A stretch of 64,000 nt of DNA from Coriobacteriaceae bacterium (GCA_902835305.1 CADFMD010000011.1:1-64000), one strand, 5' to 3'; shown: positions 1 to 9,906, counted from the stretch's first letter. Notes: generated by a model not told the origin, from the letters alone. A program made the numbers and translations.

Positions 1-20
1 GAATCCTATACGCCGCACCA
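1..20 (+). tRNA. 3' end of a tRNA gene cut by the window edge
   Basis: The first 20 bases read as the end of a tRNA: GAAT of the T-loop, CCTAT as the 3' side of the T-stem, ACGCCGC as the acceptor strand, discriminator A and an encoded CCA. A terminator follows at once. The rest lies outside the window, so the isotype cannot be read. An A discriminator with a 5' GCGGCGT acceptor would fit tRNA-Leu, but this is inference. Confidence 0.6.
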
Positions 21-29
21 TTTGAGATT

Positions 30-58
30 AAAGCTCCCGGCAACGGGGGCTTTTCTTT
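30..58 (+). terminator. intrinsic terminator after the partial tRNA
   Basis: Stem AAGCTCCCG / CGGGGGCTT closes a GCAA tetraloop and runs into TTCTTTT. It sits 10 nt after the tRNA CCA. Confidence 0.85.
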
Positions 59-219
59 TACGTAAACACCGCATGGATTCGAACCTCGGTCGAGGCGCGG
101 GCGTAAAGAAAACGCGGAGCGTTTTTAGCCCGCGGGCGAGCGCGCCGGCAGGCGGGCGAAGCCGGTGCGGATCCGCGCAGCGGATGCGCGGAATCCTATA
201 CGCCGCACCATTTGAGATT

Positions 220-248
220 AAAGCTCCCGGCAACGGGGGCTTTTCTTT
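220..248 (+). terminator. second copy of the tRNA terminator
   Basis: This is an identical stem, GCAA loop and T-run to 30-58, carried in the second unit of the direct repeat. It would insulate the downstream gene from read-through. Confidence 0.8.
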
Positions 249-395
249 TACGTAAACACCGCATTGATTCGAACCTCGGTCGAGGCGCGGGCGTAAAGCG
301 GACGATTTCCTGTCGACTCGTGTAAGATTCCGAGTAGATGTCGCGACTTATTCGCGACCACTCCTTCTTCAAGCGACCGATCAGGGTGATATTCC

Positions 396-2837
396 GTGGC
401 AGAGCGTCCGACATACAAGCTCAGGTTTCTCGATCCCAAGAAGCGCTTTCCGGCGATGCCCGAGCAGCCTGCGGGACGCTCATATGGCGTGGTCTGGAAA
501 CTCTTTGGCGAGGATCAGCATGAATCTTGTTATGTCGTCGAATTCGTTGGCAAAAGCCATGTGTCGCTTTTGGGCTACGTAAGCGTTTCGGGCGAGGTGT
601 ACAAGGTGGACCGCCCCGTCAGCGAGGCTCCGCTGCCCAACGATCCCGACATGGAACTGGTCCTTGACGAGTCGGACTCCGGTATTGGTGAGATTATGGT
701 GAGGGGAGCAAACGGCACGATGCGCGCGTGCGCGCGAACCGTCGGCTCTCCCGAAGGTCCCATGCGCGAGCAGTCCGATCACGAGACATGGAATTCGACC
801 CGCTCCCTTCCTTACGGTGAGTTCATGGCATCGATGTTCCTGCGCTACGTGATATTCGCTGACTCCGAAAATACCATTGCGAGCACGGCGGACGCCGACG
901 GACTCGACGAGGGTATGCAAAACGTTGTCGACAAGATCAAGCTCGTAAAGCTGCCCGAGCCGGTCGAGGTGTTTTTGGGCTTTAACACGACACCGCTACC
1001 TGACGCTATCGAGACGCTGCTCTACCGCGTTGACCATGCCGAGAATCCGAGCGGTATCGAGCGCTATGCCGCCGCCCTTATGAGTGAAATTGACTTGCCT
1101 CGCTTGCGCACCATCGCCGCTAAGTCCGAGATGAGCCTGGCTCGCATCGATCGCTCAAAGCTTTTCTATCTCAATTTTGATCGCAGCCTGCTGGACCAGG
1201 ACGAGATTGACATGCTGCTTGCCATCGAGTGCCGTCTTAACCGTCTCTCCGGCATCCTTGAGCACATCGGGGCCGGATTGGTCCCTGCGGCATCCTCGCC
1301 GAGCCTTGAGGGCTGCGCGCTCTTTGATGCGTGGCATATCGCCAAGACGACCAACGATGTTCCCCGACTGCTTGATACGGCCTCGAGCGATAACCCGTGG
1401 GGCAAACCGGGTACGGTGGCTTGCCAGCCGGGCGGTGAGTGGGATGTGCGTACCCGCTTCGCGCGTATTGTCGAGGCGCTTAACGTGGTCACGCGGCTCG
1501 ACTATACCTATCGGGCAAACGTTGCCGAGGGGATTATGCTCGTTCGGTTTGGGCAGTCTGTCGTTGATGCCATGCCGCAACGTGAATATGACGCTCAAGA
1601 TGACGCCTGGCACGAGCTGGACGAGGACACGCGCACGATCTGGGCCGCGGAGCACGATGCGCGCGTGGCGCTCACGCTTGCGGCAGCGTGTTTTGCCGCG
1701 GGCACCTGCATCACGCGCTGCTATGTGCAGATTGCTGCTCCCGACAGTGAGCAGGGCGAGTGCGTTGTCGCAACGTATTTCTTTGGGCGCGCGGCCTATC
1801 TGGCCGATTGCGTGCCTGTCGCCAAGGATCTTGAGAGCATGGACATGGACGATATGCCGTGCAAGCGTGTGCTTGAGGCGTATGAGTCAACCGCTCCGGA
1901 GACGATTGAGCCGGCGGAGGTTCATGCTCGTCCGCGTGATGACCATCGCATGCTGCCGCCGGCGCTGCGCGATCTGCTGCTTGCCGATACGGCTGACGAG
2001 CTGGAGGTCATGGAAGAGGACGACGACCCATACGTGGCCCGTGTTGTTGAATTGCGCGAGCAGGCAAAAGTCGACCGTACAGGTGCTTTTGAAGGCTTTT
2101 CCCGTCTTGTTGAGGAGTTGGAGGCTAAGTGCGCCGTCGCCGAGCTTTTGGCGACAGGTCCGGTTCAAACGCAGTTTTGCGATAACCAGCTGGTGCGCAT
2201 GGTGCTACCGGTGTTGGAAGAAGACCGCTCTGTGCGAATCCTTCGTGCGCCCGATGCGCTGTACTTTGCCCAGCACGAGATCTGCAGCTTTTACGCCGAG
2301 CAAGAGGACTTTGAACGAGCACTGCCCGAGGTGCGCCATCTTTACGATCTGGCGCGCTCGTCCATGCAGTCGCACTTTGCGCTCATCAACGTGCTTGCGC
2401 GTCTGGAGCGCTTTGACGAGATTATCGAGGTGGCGCGCCACGGCCTACGTATTGCCAGCGATCGTTCTGCAATCGGCTACCTGTTCTATCGCTTGGCGTT
2501 TGCCTATTGGAATTGCGATCAGCTCGACCTGGCGCTGGCTTGTTACCGTCTGGTGCCGCGCGGCGAGGAGTCGGGCAGCAGCGCGCTGGAAGAAATGCAG
2601 GGCCTTATGAACGAGATGGGCGTCAGCGAGCCTCCGACGTTCGAGGAAGCGGTCGAGACCATCCATAAGGCTGGACTAGAGCTGCCGCCAGTGTCCGCCG
2701 TGACGAATCAGCTGGCAGATGCCGCTGTGCAACTGGTCGACAACGGTTTCTTTTTCCTGGCGCGCGGTTGTATCTTCCAAATGTGGCGCACCATGGGCAA
2801 CGACGAGCTCGGCTCCCTCAACCGCTCGCTGGGGTAG
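396..2837 (+). CDS. large TPR-like cytosolic protein of unknown function (813 aa)
   Basis: I do not recognise the family. The reading frame is intact for 813 codons from a GTG preceded by AGGGTGAT. No signal peptide or membrane segment is visible. The protein is acidic, with a cluster of Glu and Asp near residue 545. Residues about 620-720 look like degenerate tetratricopeptide helices (FYAEQEDFERAL, YWNCDQLDLALACYRLVP), the pattern of a protein-interaction scaffold. The N-terminal 500 residues show no motif I can name. It stands alone between the tRNA repeat and tRNA-Ser. Its size and TPR-like tail suggest a lineage-specific housekeeping or stress protein, which is only a guess. Confidence 0.8.
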   Translation: MAERPTYKLRFLDPKKRFPAMPEQPAGRSYGVVWKLFGEDQHESCYVVEFVGKSHVSLLGYVSVSGEVYKVDRPVSEAPLPNDPDMELVLDESDSGIGEIMVRGANGTMRACARTVGSPEGPMREQSDHETWNSTRSLPYGEFMASMFLRYVIFADSENTIASTADADGLDEGMQNVVDKIKLVKLPEPVEVFLGFNTTPLPDAIETLLYRVDHAENPSGIERYAAALMSEIDLPRLRTIAAKSEMSLARIDRSKLFYLNFDRSLLDQDEIDMLLAIECRLNRLSGILEHIGAGLVPAASSPSLEGCALFDAWHIAKTTNDVPRLLDTASSDNPWGKPGTVACQPGGEWDVRTRFARIVEALNVVTRLDYTYRANVAEGIMLVRFGQSVVDAMPQREYDAQDDAWHELDEDTRTIWAAEHDARVALTLAAACFAAGTCITRCYVQIAAPDSEQGECVVATYFFGRAAYLADCVPVAKDLESMDMDDMPCKRVLEAYESTAPETIEPAEVHARPRDDHRMLPPALRDLLLADTADELEVMEEDDDPYVARVVELREQAKVDRTGAFEGFSRLVEELEAKCAVAELLATGPVQTQFCDNQLVRMVLPVLEEDRSVRILRAPDALYFAQHEICSFYAEQEDFERALPEVRHLYDLARSSMQSHFALINVLARLERFDEIIEVARHGLRIASDRSAIGYLFYRLAFAYWNCDQLDLALACYRLVPRGEESGSSALEEMQGLMNEMGVSEPPTFEEAVETIHKAGLELPPVSAVTNQLADAAVQLVDNGFFFLARGCIFQMWRTMGNDELGSLNRSLG

Positions 2838-2929
2838 GCGAAGCTTTCAAGAAGGAAAGGCTGCTAGGCAATTAGAAAATTTCCTCTTGCTCATCCTTGG
2901 CTGTTTGGTTACTATAGAACGGCTGTTAC

Positions 2930-3020
2930 GGAGAGCTGACCGAGAGGCCGAAGGTGCTCGCCTGCTAAGCGAGTATGCCCCAAAAGGGCATCTGGGGTTC
3001 GAATCCCCAGCTCTCCGCCA
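2930..3020 (+). tRNA. tRNA-Ser(GCU)
   Basis: This is a complete class II tRNA. Acceptor GGAGAGC pairs with GCTCTCC, followed by discriminator G and encoded CCA. The anticodon arm CTCGC-CTGCTAA-GCGAG exposes GCT. A long variable arm (ATGCCCC AAAA GGGCAT) and T-arm CTGGGGTTCGAATCCCCAG follow. The anticodon reads AGC and AGU codons. Confidence 0.97.
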
Positions 3021-3034
3021 GTAAGACTTTAAAG

Positions 3035-3061
3035 AAGGGTTCCGAAAGGGACCCTTTTTTA
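3035..3061 (+). terminator. intrinsic terminator of tRNA-Ser
   Basis: Stem AAGGGTTCC / GGGACCCTT (one G-U pair) with a GAAA loop, then TTTT. Confidence 0.85.
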
Positions 3062-3074
3062 GTTGAACCACGTT

Positions 3075-3091
3075 AGCTGGGGATTCGAACC
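3075..3091. repeat. inverted copy of the tRNA-Ser T-arm
   Basis: These 17 bases (AGCTGGGGATTCGAACC) are the exact reverse complement of tRNA positions 2996-3012. They sit about 60 bp downstream of the tRNA, between two terminators. The core GGATTCGAACCTC also occurs in the repeat at the start of the window. Confidence 0.75.
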
Positions 3092-3094
3092 TCA

Positions 3095-3127
3095 AAAAAG
3101 GAGGCATCCTTTCGGACGCCTCCTTTC
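3095..3127 (-). terminator. intrinsic terminator of the D-Ala-D-Ala carboxypeptidase gene
   Basis: Read on the minus strand, AAAGGAGGC and GCCTCCTTT pair and are followed by TTTT. It lies just past the stop codon of the minus-strand gene. Confidence 0.85.
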
Positions 3128-3150
3128 AGTGGGCTTATTATTCTTGCGCC

Positions 3151-4491
3151 CTACACCTCGGGCGCCTTGGCGACGGTCTCGCTTTCTGCCGTGAGCGGGC
3201 GGTTGTCGATGCGACGGCCCAAGCGATCAAGCTTCACAAGGAGCCATTCAATGGGATTCGGCCCTGCGCCTTCCTCGTCGGCAACTAGGTCCATGACGGC
3301 GATCTTGGTGCCGTCCTGCTTGAGCGTGACGCTGCCCACCTTGTCGCCCACATGCACCGTGCCCGAAAGATCGTCGTAGCTAACCTTTTCGGTCACCTCG
3401 CCGGCAAGGGAAAACACGGTCGCTTGCGCCGTAGGATCGGCGAGTGTGGCGTCGATCGTCTTATCCGTCCAGTCGGTTTGGCCAATGCGCGCCATAAGCG
3501 GGTTGCCGTTGGCGGTCTTTTCCTGCGTGTTGGCGATTGCGACCGTCACCTTGTGGCCGTAGTACCAGTTGGCAAGGCTGGCGGTATCGGTAAAGCGCTG
3601 GTCGGTGGTGGTGGAGTTCAAAATAACAGTGTAGATCTCGTCGCCGTCGCGGTTGTAGGCGCTCGTAAAGCAGTAGCCCGCGTCGTCGGTGGTGCCGGTC
3701 TTGCCGCCAATGTTTCCGTCCTGACCGAGCAAAACGTTGTGCGTGTCCATGGAATGCGAATGGTCGGTGCCGTCGGCGCCCGTGACCTCGATCCAGGAAT
3801 CCTCGCTCGCTACGACCTCGCGGATCGTGTCGTTTTTCATGGCCTCCTGCATCATCAGCGCTACGTCGTGTGCGGTTGAGTGCATATCGCCAGCCCACTC
3901 ATCAAAGTCCAGACCATGCGGGTTTTCAAAAAGCGTACCGGTGCAGCCGAGCTTCTTAGCGCGCTCGTTCATGGCCTTCACAAAGGTTGCCTCGGCGTCT
4001 TTGGTCTTAGGGTCGATCTTCTTGCCCACATATTCGGCGAGCACGATGGCGGCGTCGTTGCCCGAGGGAATCATCAGGCCGCGCAGTGCCTGCTTCACGG
4101 TGAGCTCGTCGCCTTCGAGTAGGCCGGCTGTTGAATTGCCCACGGTGGCTGCGGCGTTGCTCACCGTGGCCTTCTCGTCCATCTTGCAATTCTCGACGGT
4201 TAGGATTGCGGTCATGACCTTGGTGATCGAGGCAATCTTGACCTGCTCATCGGCGCCGCGGGCATAGTAGACGGTGCCGTCTTTGCCCATGACGAGGGCA
4301 TTGGTCGCATCGATATCGGGCAGGTTTTCGGCCGTGATGCCGCGCGCATCGGCGGTTTTGCCGCAAACATTGTCGGTCGTGAGTACTTGGGCGCCGGCGA
4401 CGGTGGGCACGCCAGCGGCAAGGGCGATAGCGCAGACAAAGCCGGCGGCAAGCTGGGCTGAGCGCTTTGCAAAAGAGGTGAGGGACTTCAC
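3151..4491 (-). CDS. dacA: D-alanyl-D-alanine carboxypeptidase, PBP5 type (peptidase S11)
   Basis: It trims the terminal D-Ala from peptidoglycan stem pentapeptides outside the membrane. The S11 active-site motifs appear in order: SITK (acylating Ser with Lys), SGN and KTG. A PBP5-type C-terminal beta domain follows, with a possible amphipathic anchor (IEWLLVKLDRLGRRI). A signal peptide starts KSLTSFAKRSAQLAAG and ends near VAGAQ. The frame is open up to 4602, but a -10-like TATACT lies inside it at 4536-4531, so I place the start at the in-frame GTG 4491 (447 aa). No strong ribosome site supports that choice. The gene diverges from a VanRS-like two-component pair, which suggests a shared cell-wall stress response. 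Confidence 0.9.
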   Translation of the reverse strand: MKSLTSFAKRSAQLAAGFVCAIALAAGVPTVAGAQVLTTDNVCGKTADARGITAENLPDIDATNALVMGKDGTVYYARGADEQVKIASITKVMTAILTVENCKMDEKATVSNAAATVGNSTAGLLEGDELTVKQALRGLMIPSGNDAAIVLAEYVGKKIDPKTKDAEATFVKAMNERAKKLGCTGTLFENPHGLDFDEWAGDMHSTAHDVALMMQEAMKNDTIREVVASEDSWIEVTGADGTDHSHSMDTHNVLLGQDGNIGGKTGTTDDAGYCFTSAYNRDGDEIYTVILNSTTTDQRFTDTASLANWYYGHKVTVAIANTQEKTANGNPLMARIGQTDWTDKTIDATLADPTAQATVFSLAGEVTEKVSYDDLSGTVHVGDKVGSVTLKQDGTKIAVMDLVADEEGAGPNPIEWLLVKLDRLGRRIDNRPLTAESETVAKAPEV

Positions 4492-4530
4492 GGATTTCGC
4501 TTTCGACGGGATGGTCTCTTCTGGAACTAG

Positions 4531-4536
4531 AGTATA
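4531..4536 (-). promoter_or_regulatory. candidate -10 box for dacA
   Basis: TATACT on the minus strand, about 40 nt upstream of the proposed GTG. No good -35 was found. It is useful mainly because it argues against the longest open start. Confidence 0.4.
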
Positions 4537-4688
4537 TCGTTTGCCGGCGTCGGCGATCATCGCGTGCGTGCGTGGCCCACATCCGCGCCCGAACGGGCAC
4601 AAGGGTGCTTAAGGCCGACTTAATCACCCACGCTTGTTGTGTGTGGCGTGCGTCGCCTCGGGCATAATGGAGCGCGAGAGGAGCACGC

Positions 4689-5384
4689 ATGAACGAGCGC
4701 ATTTTGGTAGTTGATGACGAGAAGGCCATCGCCGACTTGGTTGGTATCTACCTTACAAAAGAGGGCTTTGATGTCCAGATTGCCTACAGCGGGGCTGATG
4801 CGGCCAAGGCGATTCTGGAGCAGGAGTTTGATCTGGCGCTGCTGGATGTCATGCTGCCTGATATCGACGGCTTTGAGCTGCTACGCACCATCCGCGCTAG
4901 CCATACCTACCCCGTTATTATGTTGACGGCACGCGATGCCCAGCAGGATAAGATCGAGGGGCTCTCGCTTGGCGCGGACGATTACGTGGTTAAGCCGTTC
5001 CGTCCGCTGGAGCTCATCGCGCGCGTGCACGCTCAGCTTCGCCGCTACACCAGCTACGGTAGCCGCTCGCAGGCGGCCGAGTCGCCGACCATCCAGCTCG
5101 ACGGCCTGGAGATCAACCGCGATGCTCGTTCCGTAACGGTGGACGGTGCACCGGTACGCCTCACGCCCATCGAGTATTCCATCTTGCTGTATCTGGTTGA
5201 GCATCGCGGCAGCGTGGTAGCCGTGGAGGATCTGTTCCGCGCGGTGTGGAACGAGGATTTTATGCCCGGCTCCAACAATACGGTGATGGTGCACATTCGC
5301 CACCTGCGCGAAAAGATTGGCGACGACGCTCAAAAGCCGCGCTTTATCAAAAACGTCTGGGGTGTCGGCTACATAATCGAATAG
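4689..5384 (+). CDS. OmpR/PhoB-family response regulator, VanR-like
   Basis: The receiver domain (residues 1-120) carries the acidic pair DD near residue 10, phospho-acceptor Asp in LALLDVMLPD, Thr in MLTA and Lys in VVKPFRPLELIARV. That last stretch is close to VanR. A winged helix follows (LTPIEYSILLYLVEHRG, SNNTVMVHIRHLREKI, VWGVGYIIE). ATG follows GAGAGGAGC. The cognate kinase starts 25 nt after the stop. No vanHAX genes are in the window, so a cell-wall sensing role is inferred from similarity and from the divergent carboxypeptidase gene. Confidence 0.92.
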   Translation: MNERILVVDDEKAIADLVGIYLTKEGFDVQIAYSGADAAKAILEQEFDLALLDVMLPDIDGFELLRTIRASHTYPVIMLTARDAQQDKIEGLSLGADDYVVKPFRPLELIARVHAQLRRYTSYGSRSQAAESPTIQLDGLEINRDARSVTVDGAPVRLTPIEYSILLYLVEHRGSVVAVEDLFRAVWNEDFMPGSNNTVMVHIRHLREKIGDDAQKPRFIKNVWGVGYIIE

Positions 5385-5409
5385 CGCCTTTGATGGTGGG
5401 GAAGTGGAT

Positions 5410-6648
5410 ATGACAAAAGACGATAGGCAGGCATTCGAGGTGCCCGATCGACTCTTTGAATACGTACGGGCAGTCGTCGACAACCGCGCGCTTGCGACGG
5501 TGCTGCTCTTTTTGCTGAGCCTGCTGCTGATTGGCATCGACAACATCGCCGGAGTCTTAGCGGTGCTGCTTGTCGGCTTTTTGCTGATCGATCGATTCGA
5601 AATCGTGCGCCGTTGCGTGGTGATTGGCGGTGCCGCGTGGGCCATGACGTTGGCGATTGGCGCCATGGCGCTCGGCGGCATCGAAGGGCCGGTGTTGTTC
5701 GATGCCGGCTTTGTATTCAACATGCTTGGCTTTGTGCTGGCGCTTGCCGTGTGCGTGCTGTTCTTTTGCGGCCGCGCCCTGTACTACCATGGCTACGAGC
5801 AGGGCGAGCAGCATGCCGATTGTGTGCTGGCCGCTCGTATTCAAGATCGCCTGATCGATCACCCCGACACCTGGGATAACATCGACGGCGACTTCTTGGA
5901 GGTCGAGGGCGCCCTTAACCGCGTGCGTGACCGTGAGCGCAAGGTGCAGCAAGCTCTGCGTGACGAGTCGCATCGCAAGGACGATTTGGTCACGTACTTG
6001 GCACATGACCTACGCACCCCGCTTGCCAGTGTGGTGGGCTATCTTTCGCTGCTGCAAGAGGCTCCTGAGCTGCCGGTTGAGCAACGTGCGCGCTTTACGG
6101 GCGTGGCACTCGACAAGGCGCACCGGCTCGATGCGCTCATCGAGGAGTTCTTCGATATCACGCGCTTTGACTTCCACGATATCGTGCTCACGCGCGGCTA
6201 TGTTGATCTGGGGTTGCTGCTGGCTCAGGTGGCTGACGAGTTCTATCCCATCCTCAACGAGCAGCATAAGGAAGCCCAAGTTGATATTCGCGAGGACCTG
6301 ACGGTGCTCGTGGATGGCGACAAGATGGCCCGCGTGTTCAACAACATCATGAAAAACGCCGTCGCCTATAGCTACGAGGGCTCGACTATCACGATTGAGG
6401 CCAGGCGCCAAGACGATGGTGGCGTGCGCGTGCGCTTTATCAATCAGGGCGATCCTATCCCTGCGGCTAAGCTCAAGGTAATCTTTGAGAAGTTCTATCG
6501 CCTGGATGCGGCGCGTGCGACCAATCGCGGTGGTGCCGGTTTGGGCCTTGCTATTGCCAAGGAGATCATCGCGGCACACGGCGGTACCGTTGCATGCGAA
6601 TCGACGCCCGAACACACGATATTCACCATCGAGCTGCCCGCCGCATAG
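5410..6648 (+). CDS. membrane sensor histidine kinase, VanS-like
   Basis: This is the cognate kinase of the preceding regulator. The N-terminus has hydrophobic stretches at about 25-60, 70-95 and 105-125, with little extracellular domain. The dimerisation box is YLAHDLRTPLASVVGYLSLL with the phospho-acceptor His, as in VanS. An N box (NNIMKNAVAYS) and G box (NRGGAGLGLAIAKEI) complete the ATPase domain. ATG 5410 is spaced well from GGTGGGG. An in-frame GTG at 5404 is the alternative. Ligand unknown. Confidence 0.9.
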   Translation: MTKDDRQAFEVPDRLFEYVRAVVDNRALATVLLFLLSLLLIGIDNIAGVLAVLLVGFLLIDRFEIVRRCVVIGGAAWAMTLAIGAMALGGIEGPVLFDAGFVFNMLGFVLALAVCVLFFCGRALYYHGYEQGEQHADCVLAARIQDRLIDHPDTWDNIDGDFLEVEGALNRVRDRERKVQQALRDESHRKDDLVTYLAHDLRTPLASVVGYLSLLQEAPELPVEQRARFTGVALDKAHRLDALIEEFFDITRFDFHDIVLTRGYVDLGLLLAQVADEFYPILNEQHKEAQVDIREDLTVLVDGDKMARVFNNIMKNAVAYSYEGSTITIEARRQDDGGVRVRFINQGDPIPAAKLKVIFEKFYRLDAARATNRGGAGLGLAIAKEIIAAHGGTVACESTPEHTIFTIELPAA

Positions 6649-6751
6649 CTAGCGTGCCCTTACAAACACTTGACAATGTGCTCACGTGCGTATGAGCCGC
6701 GATTCCTACTATCGATACTGCTGAATTGATATCGATATGGAGGTGTGCGGT

Positions 6752-7627
<876 letters not shown>

Positions 7628-7691
7628 CGCTGTCTTTTACAGGTGCTTTTAGGGTTAAGATGCGGTCATATCGGCCGCAAAGGGGTTCAAC

Positions 7692-8420
7692 ATGATCTAT
7701 TACGTCGAGGACGATGACAACATCAGGGATTTGACAGTCTACGCGCTGCACAAGCAGGGAATCGAGGCCGAGGGCTTTTCGTGTGATGGCGAGTTTAAAG
7801 CTGCCGTGGCGCGACGGGTGCCCGATGCTGTGCTGCTCGATATCATGCTGCCCGACACCGATGGCTTGGCGATTATGCGCCGCCTGCGTGCCGATCGCCT
7901 GACGGCGACGGTGCCCATCATGATGCTTACCGCCAAGGACACCGAACTCGACAAGGTGATGGCGCTCGATGGCGGTGCCGACGATTACCTGACTAAGCCG
8001 TTTTCGCTCATGGAGCTTGCGAGCCGCTGCCGCGCACTGCTGCGTCGCGGCGGCATGGTCAAGCAGGCGAGCGATGTGCTCAGCGTGGGCGACATCGTGC
8101 TTTCGCCCAGCCATCGCGAGGTGACCGTTGCCGGCGAGCCGCTTAAGCTCACCCTGCGCGAGTTCGACCTGCTCGAGTACCTCATGCGCAAGCCCGGCGT
8201 GGTCTTTACCCGAGAGTCGTTGCTGCAGAGCGTGTGGGGCTGGGACTTCGACGGCGGTTCGCGCACCGTTGACGTGCACGTGCAGACGCTTCGCCAAAAA
8301 CTGGGCGAGCATGCCAGCGCCATCGAGACCGTGCGCGGCGTGGGTTATCGCCTGGCCGAGCCTTCTGCCGGTGATGGTGCCGAAGGCGACGACACCGCGG
8401 CCACCGCATCGGAGGAGTAA
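7692..8420 (+). CDS. OmpR-family response regulator, PhoP/PhoB-like
   Basis: The receiver domain has EDDD near the N-terminus, phospho-acceptor Asp in AVLLDIMLPD, T in MLTAKDTELDKV and K in LTKPF. A winged-helix DNA-binding domain follows (LTLREFDLLEYLMRKPG, GGSRTVDVHVQTLRQKL, VRGVGYRL). The tail is acidic and probably disordered. ATG follows AAAGGGG. It lies 64 nt after pstB and ends 3 nt before a kinase gene, so pstB-regulator-kinase is likely one phosphate-response unit. That role is inferred from context. Confidence 0.9.
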   Translation: MIYYVEDDDNIRDLTVYALHKQGIEAEGFSCDGEFKAAVARRVPDAVLLDIMLPDTDGLAIMRRLRADRLTATVPIMMLTAKDTELDKVMALDGGADDYLTKPFSLMELASRCRALLRRGGMVKQASDVLSVGDIVLSPSHREVTVAGEPLKLTLREFDLLEYLMRKPGVVFTRESLLQSVWGWDFDGGSRTVDVHVQTLRQKLGEHASAIETVRGVGYRLAEPSAGDGAEGDDTAATASEE

Positions 8421-8423
8421 CCC

Positions 8424-9848
8424 GTGGTCTTCGCCCCCCAGGGAAAACATACGCTGTCGCACCGCGTTTTTGTGACGATCTTTGTCTGCGCCATGGCGGT
8501 TATCGTGGCGTTTACGGTGCTGGGTGCGTTCTTTGTGCAAAACACTTTGGCGGATGCCACGAGTGCCAATCTGGCGCAGGAAACCGAGCTCATTGCTGCC
8601 GCCCTCGACGAGCAGCAGGAGCCCATTCCGTTCTTGCGAAGCCTCGATCGCGAGGATCTTCGTATCACGCTGATCAATAAGGACGGATCTGTTGCCTACG
8701 ACAACGAGGCGTCGCCTTCCACACTGCCCAACCATGGCGATCGCCCCGAGGTCATCGAGGCCTTTGAGAGTGGTTCGGGTTCCGCGGAGCGCGCAAGCTC
8801 TACACTCGACGAGATTATGCTGTATCGCGCCGTCACCCTTGATAACGGCCAGGTCGTTCGCTTGGCGCAGGCCCAGCCTGGCGTTGCGGCGATTTTGCTG
8901 TCGATGCTGGCGCCGATGCTGCTTATCGCAGCAGCGGGTGCAGTACTCTCGTTTTTTATGGCGCGCCGTGAGTCCCGTGCCATCATCGCGCCGTTGCAAG
9001 AGGTGGATTTGGATCACCCACGCCGTAGCTATGAGCACGCCTATGCCGAGATGGTCCCCATGCTTGAGCGCATCGAGTCGCAGCGCCAGGAACTCAAGCG
9101 CCAAATGGCGGTGCTAGCGGACAACGACCGTATGCGCCGCGAGTTCACGGCGAATATCACCCATGAGCTCAAGACGCCGCTTACGGCGATTTCGGGCTAT
9201 GCCGAGCTCATCGCAAATGGCATGGTCGAGGGCGAGGACGACCTGCGCAACTTTGGCGGTCGCATCTATCGTGAGGCGGGCCGCTTGGCAGCGCTTGTCA
9301 ACGACATCCTTACGCTGTCTAACTTGGACGAGGCCGAACGTGCAACTGAAGGCGAGGCAGTGCCCATTGGGTCCACGGAGCCTATTGAGCTCTCGCGTGC
9401 GATCTACGCGGTTGAGCAGCGTCTTGAACAGGTCGCCCGTCAGGTGAATGTGACGATAAGTCATGAGACCAAGCCTGTGGTCATCGAAGGCGTGTCGCGC
9501 TTGGTCGACGAGCTCATCTATAATCTGGCAAGCAACGCCATCCGCTACAATCGGCCCGGCGGTACGGTTACGCTGCAGTGCGGCACCAACGACAAAGGCC
9601 ATCCGTTCCTCGCTGTCGCCGACACGGGAATCGGTATCGCGCCTGAAGAACAGGGCAAGGTATTTGAGCGGTTCTATCGCGTGGACAAGAGTAGGTCCAA
9701 GGCACGCGGCGGAACCGGCCTGGGGCTTGCCATTGTCAAGCATGCGGCCCTGTATCATCACGCCACGCTCGATCTATCGAGCGAGTTGGGCGTGGGAACC
9801 ACCATTACGGTGGCGTTTCCCATACAGCAGGACGAGCCATTCGCATAG
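8424..9848 (+). CDS. two-pass membrane sensor histidine kinase, PhoR-like
   Basis: A first TM segment is at about residues 12-33 and a second near 150-173 (ILLSMLAPMLLIAAAG), with an extracytoplasmic sensor domain between. The dimerisation box is NITHELKTPLTAISGYAELI with the phospho-acceptor His. The ATPase domain has LASNAIRYN and GGTGLGLAIVKHAALYH. The GTG start sits 3 nt after the regulator stop, so the two are translationally coupled. A terminator follows. Phosphate sensing is inferred from the upstream pstB. Confidence 0.92.
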   Translation: MVFAPQGKHTLSHRVFVTIFVCAMAVIVAFTVLGAFFVQNTLADATSANLAQETELIAAALDEQQEPIPFLRSLDREDLRITLINKDGSVAYDNEASPSTLPNHGDRPEVIEAFESGSGSAERASSTLDEIMLYRAVTLDNGQVVRLAQAQPGVAAILLSMLAPMLLIAAAGAVLSFFMARRESRAIIAPLQEVDLDHPRRSYEHAYAEMVPMLERIESQRQELKRQMAVLADNDRMRREFTANITHELKTPLTAISGYAELIANGMVEGEDDLRNFGGRIYREAGRLAALVNDILTLSNLDEAERATEGEAVPIGSTEPIELSRAIYAVEQRLEQVARQVNVTISHETKPVVIEGVSRLVDELIYNLASNAIRYNRPGGTVTLQCGTNDKGHPFLAVADTGIGIAPEEQGKVFERFYRVDKSRSKARGGTGLGLAIVKHAALYHHATLDLSSELGVGTTITVAFPIQQDEPFA

Positions 9849-9873
9849 CGATACAACATAGATAATGATGTAG

Positions 9874-9906
9874 ACGCCGCATTTGACTTTCGGGTGCGGC
9901 GTTGTT
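9874..9906 (+). terminator. intrinsic terminator after the PhoPR-like pair
   Basis: Arms ACGCCGCA (9874-9881) and TGCGGCGT (9895-9902), followed by TGTTG, a weak T-run. Confidence 0.65.

Larger units (their letters stand above)
1..298. repeat. 108-bp direct repeat (1-108 and 191-298) carrying a tRNA 3' end and terminator
   Basis: Bases 1-108 recur at 191-298 with one visible mismatch (position 75 G versus 265 T). Each unit holds the tRNA 3' end, an intrinsic terminator and a tail containing GATTCGAACCTC. The second copy has no tRNA body upstream, so it is a pseudo-3' end. Eighty-two GC-rich bases separate the units. A repeated tRNA 3' end is the usual footprint of tRNA-targeting integration, but a simple tandem duplication also fits. 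From 299 to the first gene nothing else is recognisable. Confidence 0.85.

Noticed and set aside
4689..6648. vancomycin resistance cluster
   Set aside because: The regulator and kinase resemble VanRS, but no vanH, vanA or vanX gene is present. The nearby carboxypeptidase is an ordinary PBP5 type.
6670..6696. TTGACA with TATGAG as a pstB promoter
   Set aside because: The spacer is only 15 nt and the -10 is poor, so it was not listed as a feature.
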